From positions 4,582,713 through 4,646,712 of the forward strand of contig NC_092574.1 of assembly GCF_037975245.1 (NCBI RefSeq): DNA of 64,000 nt. Reading direction: 5' to 3'. The notes below the pieces were generated by a model. The model was given only the letters and a program-made list of their open reading frames with translations, did not search any database and was not told where the DNA came from. Of the stretch, positions 26,347 to 38,399 are shown piece after piece; positions within the stretch are counted from its first letter, which is position 1; each line of letters begins with the position of its first letter. The stretch comes from Apostichopus japonicus. Its lineage: Eukaryota > Echinodermata > Holothuroidea > Aspidochirotida > Stichopodidae. A program made the position numbers and the translations under genes.

Positions 26347-26504
26347 AATAATTCGATAAACCGAGTTTATCGCCTTTAACTTTGCTTTTCGCTCGATTAA
26401 CTGAGTTTATCGCGAAAAACACGGTTATCCAGTCGATAAACTCAGTTTATAGATCGAAAAACGGAGTTTAACGTCGATAAATAAACTCGGTTCATCGAAT
26501 TATT
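26347..26504. repeat. palindromic GATAAAC element (MITE-like)
   Basis: Terminal inverted repeats: the left end reads AATAATTCGATAAACCGAG, and the right end on the other strand reads AATAATTCGATGAACCGAG. Between them lie several degenerate palindromes of the form CGATAAACTNAGTTTATCG. I see no clear target-site duplication. Confidence 0.75.
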
Positions 26505-27035
26505 GCACATGTGGCTTGCCATATCCACCGCCAAGTTGATATCGTAGCCTACTGTGTTTACTAAATCAGATATAACCACTGATCTGTACACTAACTGGAT
26601 ATAACGCATAAAAAATTTCTAGGATGTAACGTTATTATATGTATGCACCGATGACGTGTTGTGCTTACATTGACTAGCTATAGTGGTGAAAGTGATAGGC
26701 GACACCTACGTTCTGTGACGATTTTTGAAAATCTGGAAGAGAAACAGCCATTGCTTTAGTGCCATATCTTTCTCAATAATTTATACCGCATGATTTTGGC
26801 TTAAAACAATATTGAGTATGTTGAAAGCCTTAACTTCTCAAGTTTCATTCGCCCTATACGCCAGAAGTTTCTGAATTTCGTGCAACTGAGCCCTATGCTG
26901 TTCCGAAGCTAACTTAAACTTAGGCCTAACGTTATGCTAGCCCCTAACATAAGTCTATTGAAGTTCAACATCAAAGTACGTTTCAACTGAGGGCAACTTT
27001 GGTACTAAGTTAGTCCCAACTTACTGAAAACATTC
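26505..27035. other. upstream flank of the UNC-50 gene
   Basis: No coding sequence found. It may hold the UNC-50 promoter and an untranslated first exon, but I cannot point to a specific element. Confidence 0.35.
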
Positions 27036-27039
27036 TTGG

Positions 27040-27330
27040 GTATATGAAAGATGTAACTGGCCCTTTGAAGGACAAACCTGTAGGCCTATGTGTCATTTTC
27101 TTGGATTTTCAGAAGGCTTATGTTAATGTTCCCCATCAGAGGCTTTTTCTAGGCAAATTAAGTTTAAACTTGAGAGGAATGGGTATCGATGCTAATTTGC
27201 ATTCAGAATAGGCTATGCAAATACCAGTGGTTATGGTTCTTTTCTTGTCCATTGCATATAAACGACCTTGATGCAAATTTATATTCTAAGGTATATAAGT
27301 TTGCTGATTGTACCAAGTTATAGGATGTAT
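27040..27330 (+). mobile_element. decayed jockey/CR1-type RT fragment
   Basis: In broken frames the + strand gives GLCVIFLDFQKAYVNVPH, which matches the RT finger block 'FLDFxKAFDxVPHxxL', then GMGIDANLH, then INDLDANLYSKVYKFADC, which matches the block 'NDL....xxxKxFADDTK' with the second catalytic Asp changed to Cys. Frameshifts and a roughly 50-codon compression show it is an old, dead copy. It may be related to the relic at 38.4-39.3 kb, which shows similar blocks. Confidence 0.75.
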
Positions 27331-27370
27331 GTGTCTTGGTGATGTCATATTTAAACTTGCTCAAATCTAC

Positions 27371-27635
27371 AGTTTTGGTTTGAATGAACTTTGTCACTAC
27401 AAAATCCCCAACAAAAAATTATTTTCTTAGCTGACAGTTTTGTTTTGAACAAACACTGTAACTACAACATCTCCCAACTCTAAAAGTATTCTCTTAGCTG
27501 ATGGTTTTTGTGTTTGAAAGAACATTGTAGCTACAACATCCCCCAACTATTAAAGTATTCTCTTAGTCTTCGCTGATTGTTTTTGTTTGAAAGAACATTG
27601 TAACTGCAACATCTCCCAACTATAAAAGTATGTTC
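27371..27635. repeat. about 66-bp tandem repeat, four copies
   Basis: Each unit has GTTTTTGTTTGAAAGAACA, then TTGTAACTACAACATC, CCCAACT and AAAGTATTCTCTTAGC. The copies differ by substitutions and small indels. The array ends about 130 bp before the first UNC-50 coding exon, so it may lie in an intron or near the promoter. Confidence 0.88.
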
Positions 27636-27764
27636 TTTATAGAATAAAATTGTGGGCATGAAAATTGAAAATGGTTTGAAGTTAATGTTCAGTTTCTCAA
27701 ACTTTGTCATTCACAGGTTATCATCAATATTTCTGCTGAATCAGTGTGTGTTATCCTTGGGACA

Positions 27765-30700
27765 ATGTTGCAGAGTGTGTCTGTGGATGGGATGTCCCCT
27801 CCACCCACACCAAGACCAGGCAGTCCCAGACCTGACAATAGACATTCGGCCCAGGCAAAAAGACAGAAATATTTCAGACGACTTTTCAAAGTCAGCCAAA
27901 TGGATTTTGAATTTGCCATATGGCAGATGATATATTTGATGAGTGCACCTCAGAAAGTGTAAGTAAATTCATTCCTATTTTCGGACAAAGTTGGAACCGA
28001 TGTATGTGTTCAAAGTGACACAACTTTATCTCACAGACCATGAATGTCATGTGATTTGCAAATATGGAAATATTAAATGCTTGAAAAGTGGCTGGGAAAT
28101 TTTTAACAAATTCTCGTCCTAGCCCAAAATTCCTTATACCATTTCAATTTTTATATTTTTCTCATTCAGATTTCAAAATGAAATTTGTGCCAACAGGGAC
28201 ACCATGAACTAAATTTTACTTCTAATCCTCTTATTTATCTATCTGCATTTTATTGACTTTAAGTATCCTAAATTATAGATACATGTTGGTCTGAGAGTTG
28301 TACATAATTTTACTAATGATGAATCCCTTACTTTTTTGCCAATTGAAATTTTTTTCTTTTTCTTTCTACAGATATAGAAATTTCCAGTACAGAAAACGTG
28401 AGTTTCAAACTCATTCCATTCATTCAAACCTAACCAAGGGCATCAGTCAATTGGCAAGTTGTATGTCCAAATGTAGTTATTAAATTGCTTGATATTTTTG
28501 ACAGACTTTTCCTTTCTTTAACATCCTTTAGAGACCAAGAACCAGTGGGCTAGAGATGACCCGGCATTTCTGGTCTTGCTCAGCATTTGTCTCTGTGGTA
28601 CGTTATCTGTTTGAGATACATTTTGTTTTTGCTCTTTACTTGACCAAGCCTTGTAATGTTCACACCCAGTTACAGGGAATATTTTATTCTTCAACATTAT
28701 GTGTAGCATTATTGAAGGCGTTGAACTTGTTTATCTTGTAAACTAGTAATGGTTCATGTTTAAAAAAACTGCTATACATCATCTTTGCACTTACATCAAT
28801 TTGACCATATTGCGTAGCTATTTGGGTTGCAATACAAAATAAATGAATCCGTGAGTTAAACCAATGACGAGAGTTGTAACGTTTACATACCATTAAGATA
28901 GGTAACAGTGTGGTATTTTACATCAGAATCTTTAGGTGTGAGTAAGGATTAAAGTAGGGCTTAAGGTGTCATCTGTTTACACTGCTATCGTTAGCTATGT
29001 GGCAGTTGTAAGTCCACCACTTAAATGTTTACATCCCTTCTCTCCAGTTTCCTCGGCTGGGTTTGCCGTTGTCCGCCATCTGGGGTTCTATGGGTTCTTC
29101 ATGTTTCTCTTGCGGACCATCTTCTTGGACTGTATCGGGTCAGGAATACTCATAGCTACTGCTCTCTGGTGAGTAGGAGGATTTGATATCCTCATAGTAG
29201 AATTATCTTTAACCAGGTGGGTAAATACCACAGGTCAACTGTCTCAGTGAATCTTTTGCGAACTAGCATGTACCGTACTTGTTGAGGTTATGTCATATAA
29301 CAGTTTGAAATTAGATTTCATGTTAAGAGATTTTCTAAGTGCTTGCAATGATATTATAAAAAGAGAACCAAAGTTTGCAATTAGCAGCAGGATGTTCATA
29401 AAAGATCCCAGTTGTGAGGCAACTGAAGAAGGATAGCTTGCATAGTTTTACCTCCTTTGTAGATTTGTCTTGGACAATATTCACCAGCCTGGTAGCTATA
29501 CCAGGTATGCAGGTAATTAATGAAAACATTTTTTATGACCTGGTTCCAAAATTACTTCCCAGATCCAGGAGGAATTTATTATGATAATGTTCATTTTGTA
29601 TTATTAAAAGAACTTGCTTTATCTCTATGTTACTCCAACAGCAGTGAGTTTAAATTGTAGTGAATGAGGATAGTCAAGAGAGAAAAAGAAACAAAGTTGT
29701 GAGGAGACAATCTTATATTTCTGCGTTAGGATAAATGTGAAAAAATAATGGTCAACTATCCCAAAAAGATGATCTGGAATCATAACACTTTCGAGCAGAT
29801 CCTGTTTTCCACACCTTATCTGAAGACTGAAAATCAGTTGAACGGATGCAATCGAATGATCACAAACTTCATAAGAGAAATGCTAATAATGACATATGCT
29901 GATAATAGGAAGTGTTTCCAAAATAAATACTCTTGTTTACTTCAGCAAAAATCAAAGCATAATGATTTTAAAAACCATTGTCGTTTCATTCTCGGTTTGT
30001 GAGTCATCCATTCAAAACTCTGAAAGCTAAGTGCTAGTTCATTGTAACAAAGAAATGGGGGGTGGGGGGAGGGGGGATTCCACGTATTTGTGTTAATGGT
30101 TTTTTTTCATCTGGGCAGTAAATTCCTATGTTCCAGTGTATATGGGAACTGTGGTGTTTTGCTCAAATATTTGCTGTTTGCAAATTTCGTTACTAAAATA
30201 TGCCAGTGCATTCTATTCACATGAGTTAAAAATTTTGTCGATTCTTGCCTATAATTTTGCAATTCATATCTACATGTATCCCAGTGGTCCTACCCAGTCA
30301 AGGCTTGCATTGTGCATAACAGTAATGAGACCTGTAGGCCTACAGTCAGTGACTGGTGTGAATCAATTTCAAATCCGTTCAAAAGCTGAAAACCACCTTC
30401 TAAAACTCAGAAACAATCTACAGTATGTATGATTGTACATACGCATCAGTTGCAAATAAGCCTTGCTGATGATCACTTGAATTCAACAATATGCAAACTT
30501 GAAAATGCAAAGTATCACTAAGTCTATCTGCTCTTTTATTATTTATGTCTTTTTTTACATTTAGGTTCGTGGCCAATAATTATCTCCAGGGCAGTGTTGC
30601 CAGCCCCCAGGACGTAGAGTGGGGATTTGCATTTGACATCCACCTCAATGCGTTCTTCCCAGTACTTATCTTACTCCATGTCGTGCAGCTCTTACTTTAT

Positions 30701-33081
30701 ATTCGTAAGTAAAAAATGTTTCGTTAATATTGTTATTCGAGGGTGTTTGATTCCTTGCCAGAGGCAGAAGGAATCTATGTGATGGTGGTGGTGTGTGTGC
30801 GTATGTGACACTTGCTTGTTAACACTGTAACTCAAAAAGCTAATGGTGGATTAACCACATACTTAGTATGTGGATCCACCTGATTGAGTACAAGAACTCT
30901 TTTCTTTTCTGTGAAGTTCAGTGGTCATTTGGGGGTCAACAGAGGTCAAAGTCTGAAAACTTTGTAAATGTGTAAAAGTAAGTTGGCCTGACGTTTCGAT
31001 CCTAGCAGGATCTTCTTCAAAGGCTAAATGAAGAACGTTTACTTACTTTTACACATTCTCCTACACAGGCTCTCTAGTGGATAAGCAGTTTGCTAACAGT
31101 TTTATTTTATTTTAACTTTGTAAAGATGGTAACTCAAAAAGTACATATTTGTTGAACTTCATACATGGTATGCAGATCCAGCTTTGTGAGTACAAGAACC
31201 ATATTTAAATCTACTGAAGTCTGAAAACCTATTAAACATGACAACTCCAAACTTTTAAGCTACGATTAATCTGGGAATTCTCTAATGTTATGATTCTCTT
31301 TTGGTGAACATAGTTTGGTCAAATTCAGTCCAGTTTAGAAGGGGCTTGTTTAGTCTTCAACAAAAACATGCAGTCATCCAGGAAATGAAATCTGCTTCAG
31401 AGTTCATACTGTTGCTTTAAATGTGCCTTAAACCTCCTATAAGGTTTTCTCTCTCTGAGCTTCAAGGAGTCAACAGTTTATCTCAAATAGTGCAACTGGC
31501 TCAAGGGGTCGACAGGTTATCTTAAATGGTGGAAAACTTGTCTAATTTTTGTCCAAAATTATTTCACAATATATTTTCACCATGTCATGTAACTTTGAAC
31601 AAATATTTAAAGGGATTTGCTAATGCTAGCTCAAAGTTGGTAAAATGCATCTATATTTCACATAGGAAGACATTTCTTTCTGGATATTGAAATATTTTGG
31701 TTTAAAGTTCTATACTGTAAAATCTTTACCAGTGAAAGACATGGTTGATGCCCACAAGGGATTTATCTTTTCTGGTTCTCACTCAATTCTTGGACAAATT
31801 TAACTCACTTGCTCTAGGTTAGTCCGATAGTTACATTATTTTGAGCAACTTGTATGGCCAAGAATCACAAAGCTAACTGGCATTCTGGTTATGATGTCAT
31901 AATACTTTCTTCTTCTATCCTGATTCAGCCATACAATCAGGGTCATTCTATGCTGTTCTTCTGGCTAATTCTCTCTGGTTAATAGCGGCTGGTTACTACA
32001 TCTATATTACGTTTTTAGGATACAGTGGTGAGTCAAGTTTATGTAATATTTTATAACAATGTTATGTTATTTTACATCTCTGGTTAATTGCAGTCGGAAC
32101 ACTTGCGATGGTGATGGTCTGGATGTCTGATACCCGGTCTTGTAAATTCTCAAACTAAAAGAATACATGTCCGATCAATTTCATGATCCACCTCGATGAC
32201 TACAAAATCCCTGATATTTTCTATAAAGGACAAAAGTCATTTAATGTCAACAGAGGTGAAAGTCTGAGAAATTTGTAAACTTGCTAACCCCAAAAGTGAA
32301 ACTCAAAGGAACTTCATACGTGATATATGGATCTCCTTTGACTTGTACGAGGACCCTATTGTTTTCGATGGTCTGGTCAATTAAGGTCTAAGTCTGTAAA
32401 CCTTGTTAATCCGATAAATGCAAAAAAGCATAGGCTGGATGAATTCCATACTTGGTAATGTGGATATTCTGTATGTTATACAAGGAACAGATTGTTTTCT
32501 GTGCAATTCAAAGGTGATTTGAAGTCAGCAGAGGTCTAAATCTGCAAACATTATAAATAGGATAACTCCCAAAAATTTTATTGGGATGAATTTCATGTGA
32601 GATATGTGGATCCACCTTTATAGTTATTGCAAAAACCTCTTTTGTCAATTGAGGTGAACACGAGATCCAAAACCTTTGTAAACTTGACAATTCCTAATTT
32701 AGAAGTGATCTTTGGATCCACCTTATCGAGTACAAGCACCCTCTTTGTTCATTCAAGTAAAGCTTGAATGAACTTGAACTTGTGCATCCAACTTGTTAAG
32801 TACATGAACCTTGTGTGTACAGTTTCCATTAAACCTTTATTGTAAATACATGTTCTTTATTTTAGTATCATACATCCTAATTTCTCAGAGTGACTGCATA
32901 ATAATTATCGTTTTCTTTATTTTAGTATAATAACTATCATTTTCTTTTCTTTCAAACTGCAGCTTTGCCTTTTCTGAAACGAACAATCGTGTTACTCTAC
33001 CCTCCAAGCATCACTGTCTTAATAATCTACGTCATTCTCTTGATTTCACGGATCAACCTGTCACAGATTTTTATGCTATGA
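27765..33081 (+). CDS. UNC50: UNC-50 family membrane protein (7 coding exons, complete)
   Basis: Exons: 27765-27958, 28372-28397, 28532-28597, 29048-29168, 30565-30704, 31929-32027 and 32963-33081 (TGA 33079-33081). All introns are GT..AG and phases agree; the product is 254 aa (human UNC50 is 259). Conserved blocks in order: RRLFKVSQMDFEFAIWQMIY (near residue 40), YRNFQYRKQTKNQWARDDPA, FLDCIGSGILIATALWF, DVEWGFAFDIHLNAFFP, GYYIYITFLGYSALPFLKRT and VLLYPP. There are five or six membrane segments from about residue 78 on, after a soluble basic/proline-rich N-terminus. UNC-50/GMH1 proteins sit in Golgi/ER or inner nuclear membranes; C. elegans UNC-50 is needed for nicotinic receptor trafficking, and yeast Gmh1 binds Arf-GEFs. 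ATG 27765 fits the family's N-terminus. An untranslated upstream exon is possible. TMEM144 follows about 7 kb downstream on the same strand. Confidence 0.96.
30860..30960. repeat. AGGTCA-rich dispersed repeat (UNC-50 intron 5)
   Basis: A GT-rich start (about 30785-30800) leads to 'aactcaaaaagctaatgg', 'atgtggatccacctgattgagtac' and 'ggtcaacagaggtcaaag'. Related blocks occur at 31120-31230, 32200-32830, 42890-43400, 58665-59030, 59640-59830 and 62140-62460. Confidence 0.75.
30971..31110. repeat. palindromic intron element, copy 1 (collapsed)
   Basis: Starts TGTAAAAGTAAGTTGGCCTG, then GACGTTTCGATCCTAGCAGG. The second arm is largely deleted, leaving only ACTTACTTTTACACATTCTC. The shared right flank ACAGGCTCTCTAGTGG ... 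ATAAGCAGTTTGC follows. The full form is at 43635-43800. Confidence 0.8.
32200..32830. repeat. AGGTCA-rich dispersed repeat, several units (UNC-50 intron 6)
   Basis: At least three diverged units with GTCAACAGAGGTGAAAGTCTGA-like, TGGATCCACCTT and GAGTACAAG-like words, separated by about 150-190 bp. It fills most of the intron before the last UNC-50 exon. Confidence 0.75.
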
Positions 33082-33106
33082 AGCACAGACTGGAGCCCCA
33101 CACCTA

Positions 33107-33346
33107 AAACTTTGGGCAAAGTCTGGTTGAATTGAGACACAAGTGTACTCTTGTAGTGGTAAGAGACTGAAATTATTTGTGACGGATTATCCCGAGAAAC
33201 TTATGACAGAAAGATTTCTATAAAACAAACTTTGGGCAAAGTCTGGTTGAATTGAGACACAAGTGTACTCTTGTAGTGGTAAGAGACTGAAATTATTTGT
33301 GACGGATTATCCCAAGAAACTTATGACAGAGAGATTTCTATAAAAC
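33107..33346. repeat. 120-bp tandem duplication just after the UNC-50 stop
   Basis: Two nearly identical copies, 33107-33226 and 33227-33346, beginning AAACTTTGGGCAAAGTCTGG. I see two differences: CCCGAG against CCCAAG, and ACAGAAAG against ACAGAGAG. It starts 26 bases after the stop codon and therefore lies in the likely 3' UTR. Confidence 0.95.
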
Positions 33347-36300
33347 ATATCGGATGAAGTTCGTCTCATAATGCAACAAAGAGTCGGAGAAAATATATCA
33401 CATGCTGAAACACGATGCATCATGATCTCAAGATGACAGAAATCTTAGAGGATTTGTTGCGTGGTTACTGAGACAAGCGAAGAAAGCGAAAGCTACACTC
33501 TGCATGAAAAGTTGCTCGTCTCAACTGTAGGAGGCTGGACATCTGTGGAGTACTTTTTGGTGACGAGATCCATCTTCAGTTTTGTGTTCGTGTTCAGTCG
33601 TATAAAGCTTTCCTTATTAAGCGGATTTAAGCAGACGCTTTAGATAAATTTAAGTAAGTGACTAACGGACCCTTAAAAATCCTTTCTTGCTTGTACTACA
33701 AGCTAAAACTGTGATTTCAAACAAAGATTAGCAATCTACAAGTTCATTGCTTCTGGATGTCCTGTATGCTGGAGATGCTGATCATGCTAGGTAACCGTCC
33801 CAGTGAGTGAAAACTGGATTTTTACTTTACTAGGTTCTGTCAAATCTGGTCACATATATCAATGCTAAAAAGCACATTTGTTTTAAATGTAAACAATTAG
33901 CTATTTACAAGACAGATAGGTAATGGCAAGTTCATCTCAACTGTGTGAAAAGTTCAATGCATTTCCCAGGATTACTTTTGCAAGGGTCTGGTTACTACAT
34001 ATGGAGTTAAGTGTCCAAGTTCTTGGGAAGTGGGATGTATACTATTCAACCCAACTGCAGTAACAAAAATTTTGGATTATGACTTAACATAATTCCTTTG
34101 TTTGGAGCTAACCAAGAACCAGTTGAAATATGTCAAATGGAATCCATAGTTTAATAGTGGTTAAATCTGTCATTTAAATCGGATACCAAAAAGGGTTGAT
34201 CAAGTTTCATTCCAAATAGTGAAACAAATTAAGCAATATTTGAACATTTTGTTTGAATAATTGGTCAGCAGATACATGAAGCTGATTTAAGAGTAGAGTC
34301 ATTGATGTATCTTATGTTTGCTTTCTGAACGTTAATGTTATTAATTTTATCATATTAATGCAGCATTATGATATGTAACAAAACAAAATGCAAACTGAAA
34401 GGGTACTCATGAAGAAACAGAAATCAGTAAACCAAGTTGTCTTCTTGGTGAAGCTTGTGTATTTTTATTGAAATGCTTTAGTTTCTTAATAGGTCTCATA
34501 TTTTTTTAGCGGTTTAGACTTTTGAAAGGAATTTTCAACACTTTTTGAGATTGCTCCCCATCCTTTTTATGAGCAATCCTTGCTTTATTCCTCGTGTACT
34601 CCCTAAGCACATGGGATAACAGAATGAATCAGTTTATAGGTGTTGATAACCCACTCGGATGATCAACATATGTTTATTTACATGTTTATGTCAAGGGCTC
34701 TTTGAAAACTGTACCTAATAAAACAGGCAAATTTTGCAATTTTGAAAAATTTTAAACTTGTTCAGTAATGATGAGAAAAGAAAAAAAGTCTGCCATATTT
34801 GGACATAGATACGGTAGATTTCTGGTGATTCTTTTTGGGTTAAATATTTTGGCCGTCTAGTCTGGATCAGAATTTGATATTTCACATACTCTAGATCTCT
34901 GGGGAAATCAATCACTGTGTAGGTCGTAGTGATGTTTAATACTAGCTTGTAAACTATTTGTCTCATAAAGAAAAGATTATTTTTTATTCAAGTTAACCAG
35001 AAGAGAAAAATCTAGTGTTGTTGAAACCAAAGGATTACTTTCAAGACAAACAGTGAGATGTGAAGAGATGGTTTCCTTCTCCCTTCTTCTTGTGAGAGTC
35101 AGTTAAATGAAGCTTCCTGTTGTTGTCTGTGCCATAAACAAACAAGAGATGATGATGCTTGTCATTGTCTCCAGATTGTGTTGCCTTAGGCCAAAGAGGT
35201 AACTGATTTTTGAGTCAAAGCTCTCCTTTGTTGCATTATGATTGAAAATCCTCCTTGAGTTGCTTTTTTTGTCTATTTGTATATTTCTCTAGCAACTCTT
35301 TATTTTTACTTTGCAAACAGTTTTGTATTATTTATTTCATTATTTCTCCTCTGTTGCTTTGATTGGTAAATTTTTGGTTACACTTTGAAGAATATACTAA
35401 AATCGATCTCTTCCGTTCGTCCTTCTTTATTAGTTCCTTTTTATTCCTTGCTGTGATTTTTTTGCAGGGCAGTTACTTTTAACTGACCCTTGACCTAAGT
35501 TCTAATGTGCATGACATCAGACAAGCAAAAATGGAACAGATTCTATCCTATTTTGGCTGATTTCTGTGTCTGAAGCCCCTTATGTCAGAAACTCAAAGCT
35601 ACCCTTTAAAATAATAGTACAGGCTACACTTTGTCTTTGAATGATAAAAGAGGAACATTTTCTTAGTAACCCTCCATTAGTATTTTCAATTTATTGGTAA
35701 TTTAGAATTGTCAGTTTGCACAAAAATACAGGTGTGATGTCATAGTTGTACACCGACAATGCAATGCTTTATTGACCTTGGATTGACTATGCATTCCAAT
35801 AAGGGTGAAGTTAACAATACACCAAGACTGTTGGGTGTTGATATTGATATGTTTACAATACACCAAAGCTGAAGTGTCTTGATATTGATATGCATTCCAA
35901 TTTTGAAGTAGAAAATTGAATGTTAAGTTTATAGGAAAGAACAAATTTAGTTGCTTCTGTGACATTGCACCTGTTTGCCTCCTGTGCCCTTTTGGTGCAA
36001 AATGTGTCAATTTCAGATCTTGAAAAAGATATGTTGTAATTAGATGTTCATCAATCGTAGGATCTTTCAGAAATATGTGTGGTGTCACTATAGTTCCCCA
36101 TCAATTACATCTAATTAGCAGGAAATATGATATGAATTCAATAGGTTTAGGTCATTAGCTGTAAGGTCAAACTTTCAACAATTTGCAAAGATATTAGGTG
36201 GCGTAAACTATAATAGATAGACTCAATATTCCTCTATATTCAGTAAACCTCTTCAAACAAACATGCGTTATGTGAACAGTCTTTCCTGGAAATGTATACT

Positions 36301-36435
36301 GTTTGACATTTTAGGAAAGTGAAATTAATAAACTTGTAACAAAAGGACTACCTTTATATCTGTACCTTTATCCCATTTGCCTTTCTTGATCAAGTTCTGC
36401 TCCACCACATATCCAAGGAGAAATGTGTGATAGAC
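33347..36435. other. UNC-50 3' flank, non-coding
   Basis: Probably 3' UTR followed by intergenic sequence. Open frames are short and lack splice sites. Nothing else recognised. Confidence 0.5.
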
Positions 36436-36439
36436 AGCA

Positions 36440-36955
36440 CTATGCTGGACATATGTCGGGGTGCCATTAAAGCACTAAACTTGACATATGTCGGGGTGCC
36501 ATTAAAGCACTAAACTTGACATATGTTGGGGTGCCATTAAAGCACTATACTTGACATGTCGGGTGCCATTAAAGCACTATACCTGACATATGTCGGGGTG
36601 CCATGAAAGCACTAAACTTGGCACATGTTCGGGTGCCATTAAAGCACTTATACTTTGCATTTGTTGGGCTACCATTTAAGCACTATAACTGACACATGTT
36701 GGGGTGCCATTAAAGCACTATAACTGACACATGTTGGGGTGCCATTAAAGCACTATACACTTGACACATGTTTGGGTGCATTAAAGCACTATACTTGATA
36801 TGTTGCAGTGCCATTAAAGCACTATACTTGGCAAATTTTGGGGTGCCATTAAAGCACTATGCTTGGCACATGTTGGGTGCCATTTAAGCACATCATTTGG
36901 GATGCCATTTAAAGCACTTCACTTGGCACATGTTGGTTGCCATTAAAGCACTATA
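36440..36955. repeat. 35-bp tandem repeat, about 15 copies
   Basis: The unit resembles TTGACATATGTCGGGGTGCC followed by ATTAAAGCACTAAAC. The first copies keep an exact 35-base step; later ones drift with indels (units of 33-38). The words GCCATTAAAGCAC and GACATATGT (a short palindrome) persist to the end. Confidence 0.93.
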
Positions 36956-36959
36956 TTTT

Positions 36960-38270
36960 CTATAAATAGAAAATAATGCGTGATATTATTTATCCAAATC
37001 ATATTTGGCGGTGGCTAAAACTTCATCCAACACATGCTGCATGAGGTAAATGACTCTTCGTGGTCGTTTCTGTGACCTGTGACCGTATAGCAGGTTGTCA
37101 CTCATGATTATTATCATGTCTGTACATTCTCTTGTGTATGAGTGTAAGTACGTACAATCATATATATGATCCACATCGATATTGTTTCAATGTGTTTCCA
37201 TTTGGCCTGTTTCCTACAAGATTTCTAACCGCAGGCACGTAGCCAGGGAGGCGAAGGGGGAGACCGCCCCCCCCCCCCCTCGAGCATATTTTAAATTTTT
37301 TTTTCATGATATCGAAGTTTTATAGTAGCCATTATAAGAGGTTTTAATATTTTAGAGTCACTCGTAAGATATTGCACTGAATTTGCTTCTCACTTTGAAT
37401 GGATAAAGGGACTTCCTTCAAAGTTGCCATGACTCTGTCAGTTAGTGGTAATACATAACACTCAGACTTGCTTGCCGACGATGCAGGCCCGAGCAAAATG
37501 GGTTTAGCCTGCAGGCCTGTGAAAGGAACAGTAAAAAACAGAACATGAAATTTGCAAGTTGATATTTTTTCTAGAATAAGTGGAGCAACCAAGAGGCTAC
37601 CAAGTATGGCATGCTCTCTGAAAAAAAACCCATGCATCTCCACCTCCCCTACCCCACCCTATCTGTGGCAAAATATGTTGAATAGGATAAATTACTGATG
37701 ATCTAAAATCTGGAGATTTGAAGGTGATTTAAGGTACTTCAGATATCTTATTAAGATTCCTCAACGACAGCTGGCAGAAGGATTGGGGAGCACTATGCTA
37801 AACTTTGAGCTCTTCTAGCTCTAAACGGTCATGGTGGCAAAAGTTGAATGTGCTGTGAAGTGTGATAGCGCGAGCCATCAGCAGTATCATATCATATGGT
37901 GGGCAGGACATATTAGTTGAAATCGGCCTTGGAAAGTGACGAGTTTAGTGTGTAAGTCATTGGGAGCAATTACTTGGGTGCGATACCCCCAGAGGGTGCG
38001 TCGGACGGACTATGCTTAGTACTATGCTGAAACTTTTCGTATTTTTATTTGCTTCAGATGGGAGTTGGAACTCAGTATTAACAATACTTCGCCGAAAACT
38101 GTTTGTCTGTTGGTGTGCCTAAGTCCTTAGCACACTGTATATATAGGCTAGCCTACCGTAACCTCAATTCACCTCAAGCTTCAACTCTGTCATGTGATTG
38201 TGATTCAACTACGTAAAAACGAGTTTCCCTAGTGTACTGTACATAGACTATAGGACTAAATATGTTAGAA
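36960..38270. other. non-coding DNA with one GC-rich repeat boundary
   Basis: At 37232-37285 there is 'cacgtagccagggagg' followed by a run of C, the boundary of the dispersed repeat class. No exon supported. Confidence 0.5.
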
Positions 38271-38275
38271 GTTAG

Positions 38276-38358
38276 TTTGGTTTAGTGGGAAAAGGAACTG
38301 GACGGACATTAATAAAGTCCCAATTAAAGACCTTATGAAAAATAAAAAAAACAAAGGC
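38276..38358 (+). repeat. LINE C 3'-tail sequence, upstream copy
   Basis: GTTTGGTTTAGTGGGAAAAGG through AAAGTCCCAATTAAAGACC to an A-rich end. It resembles the sequence after the LINE C reading frame at 39265-39345, so it may be the tail of a second, mostly missing copy. Confidence 0.6.
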
Positions 38359-38399
38359 AGCTCAAATCATGTTGCAATTTTTAACATAACTAAAGGCCT

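Noticed and set aside
29748-30002. 84-codon open frame within UNC-50 intron 4
   Set aside because: No acceptor or donor in phase with the flanking exons, and it does not match the UNC-50 family.
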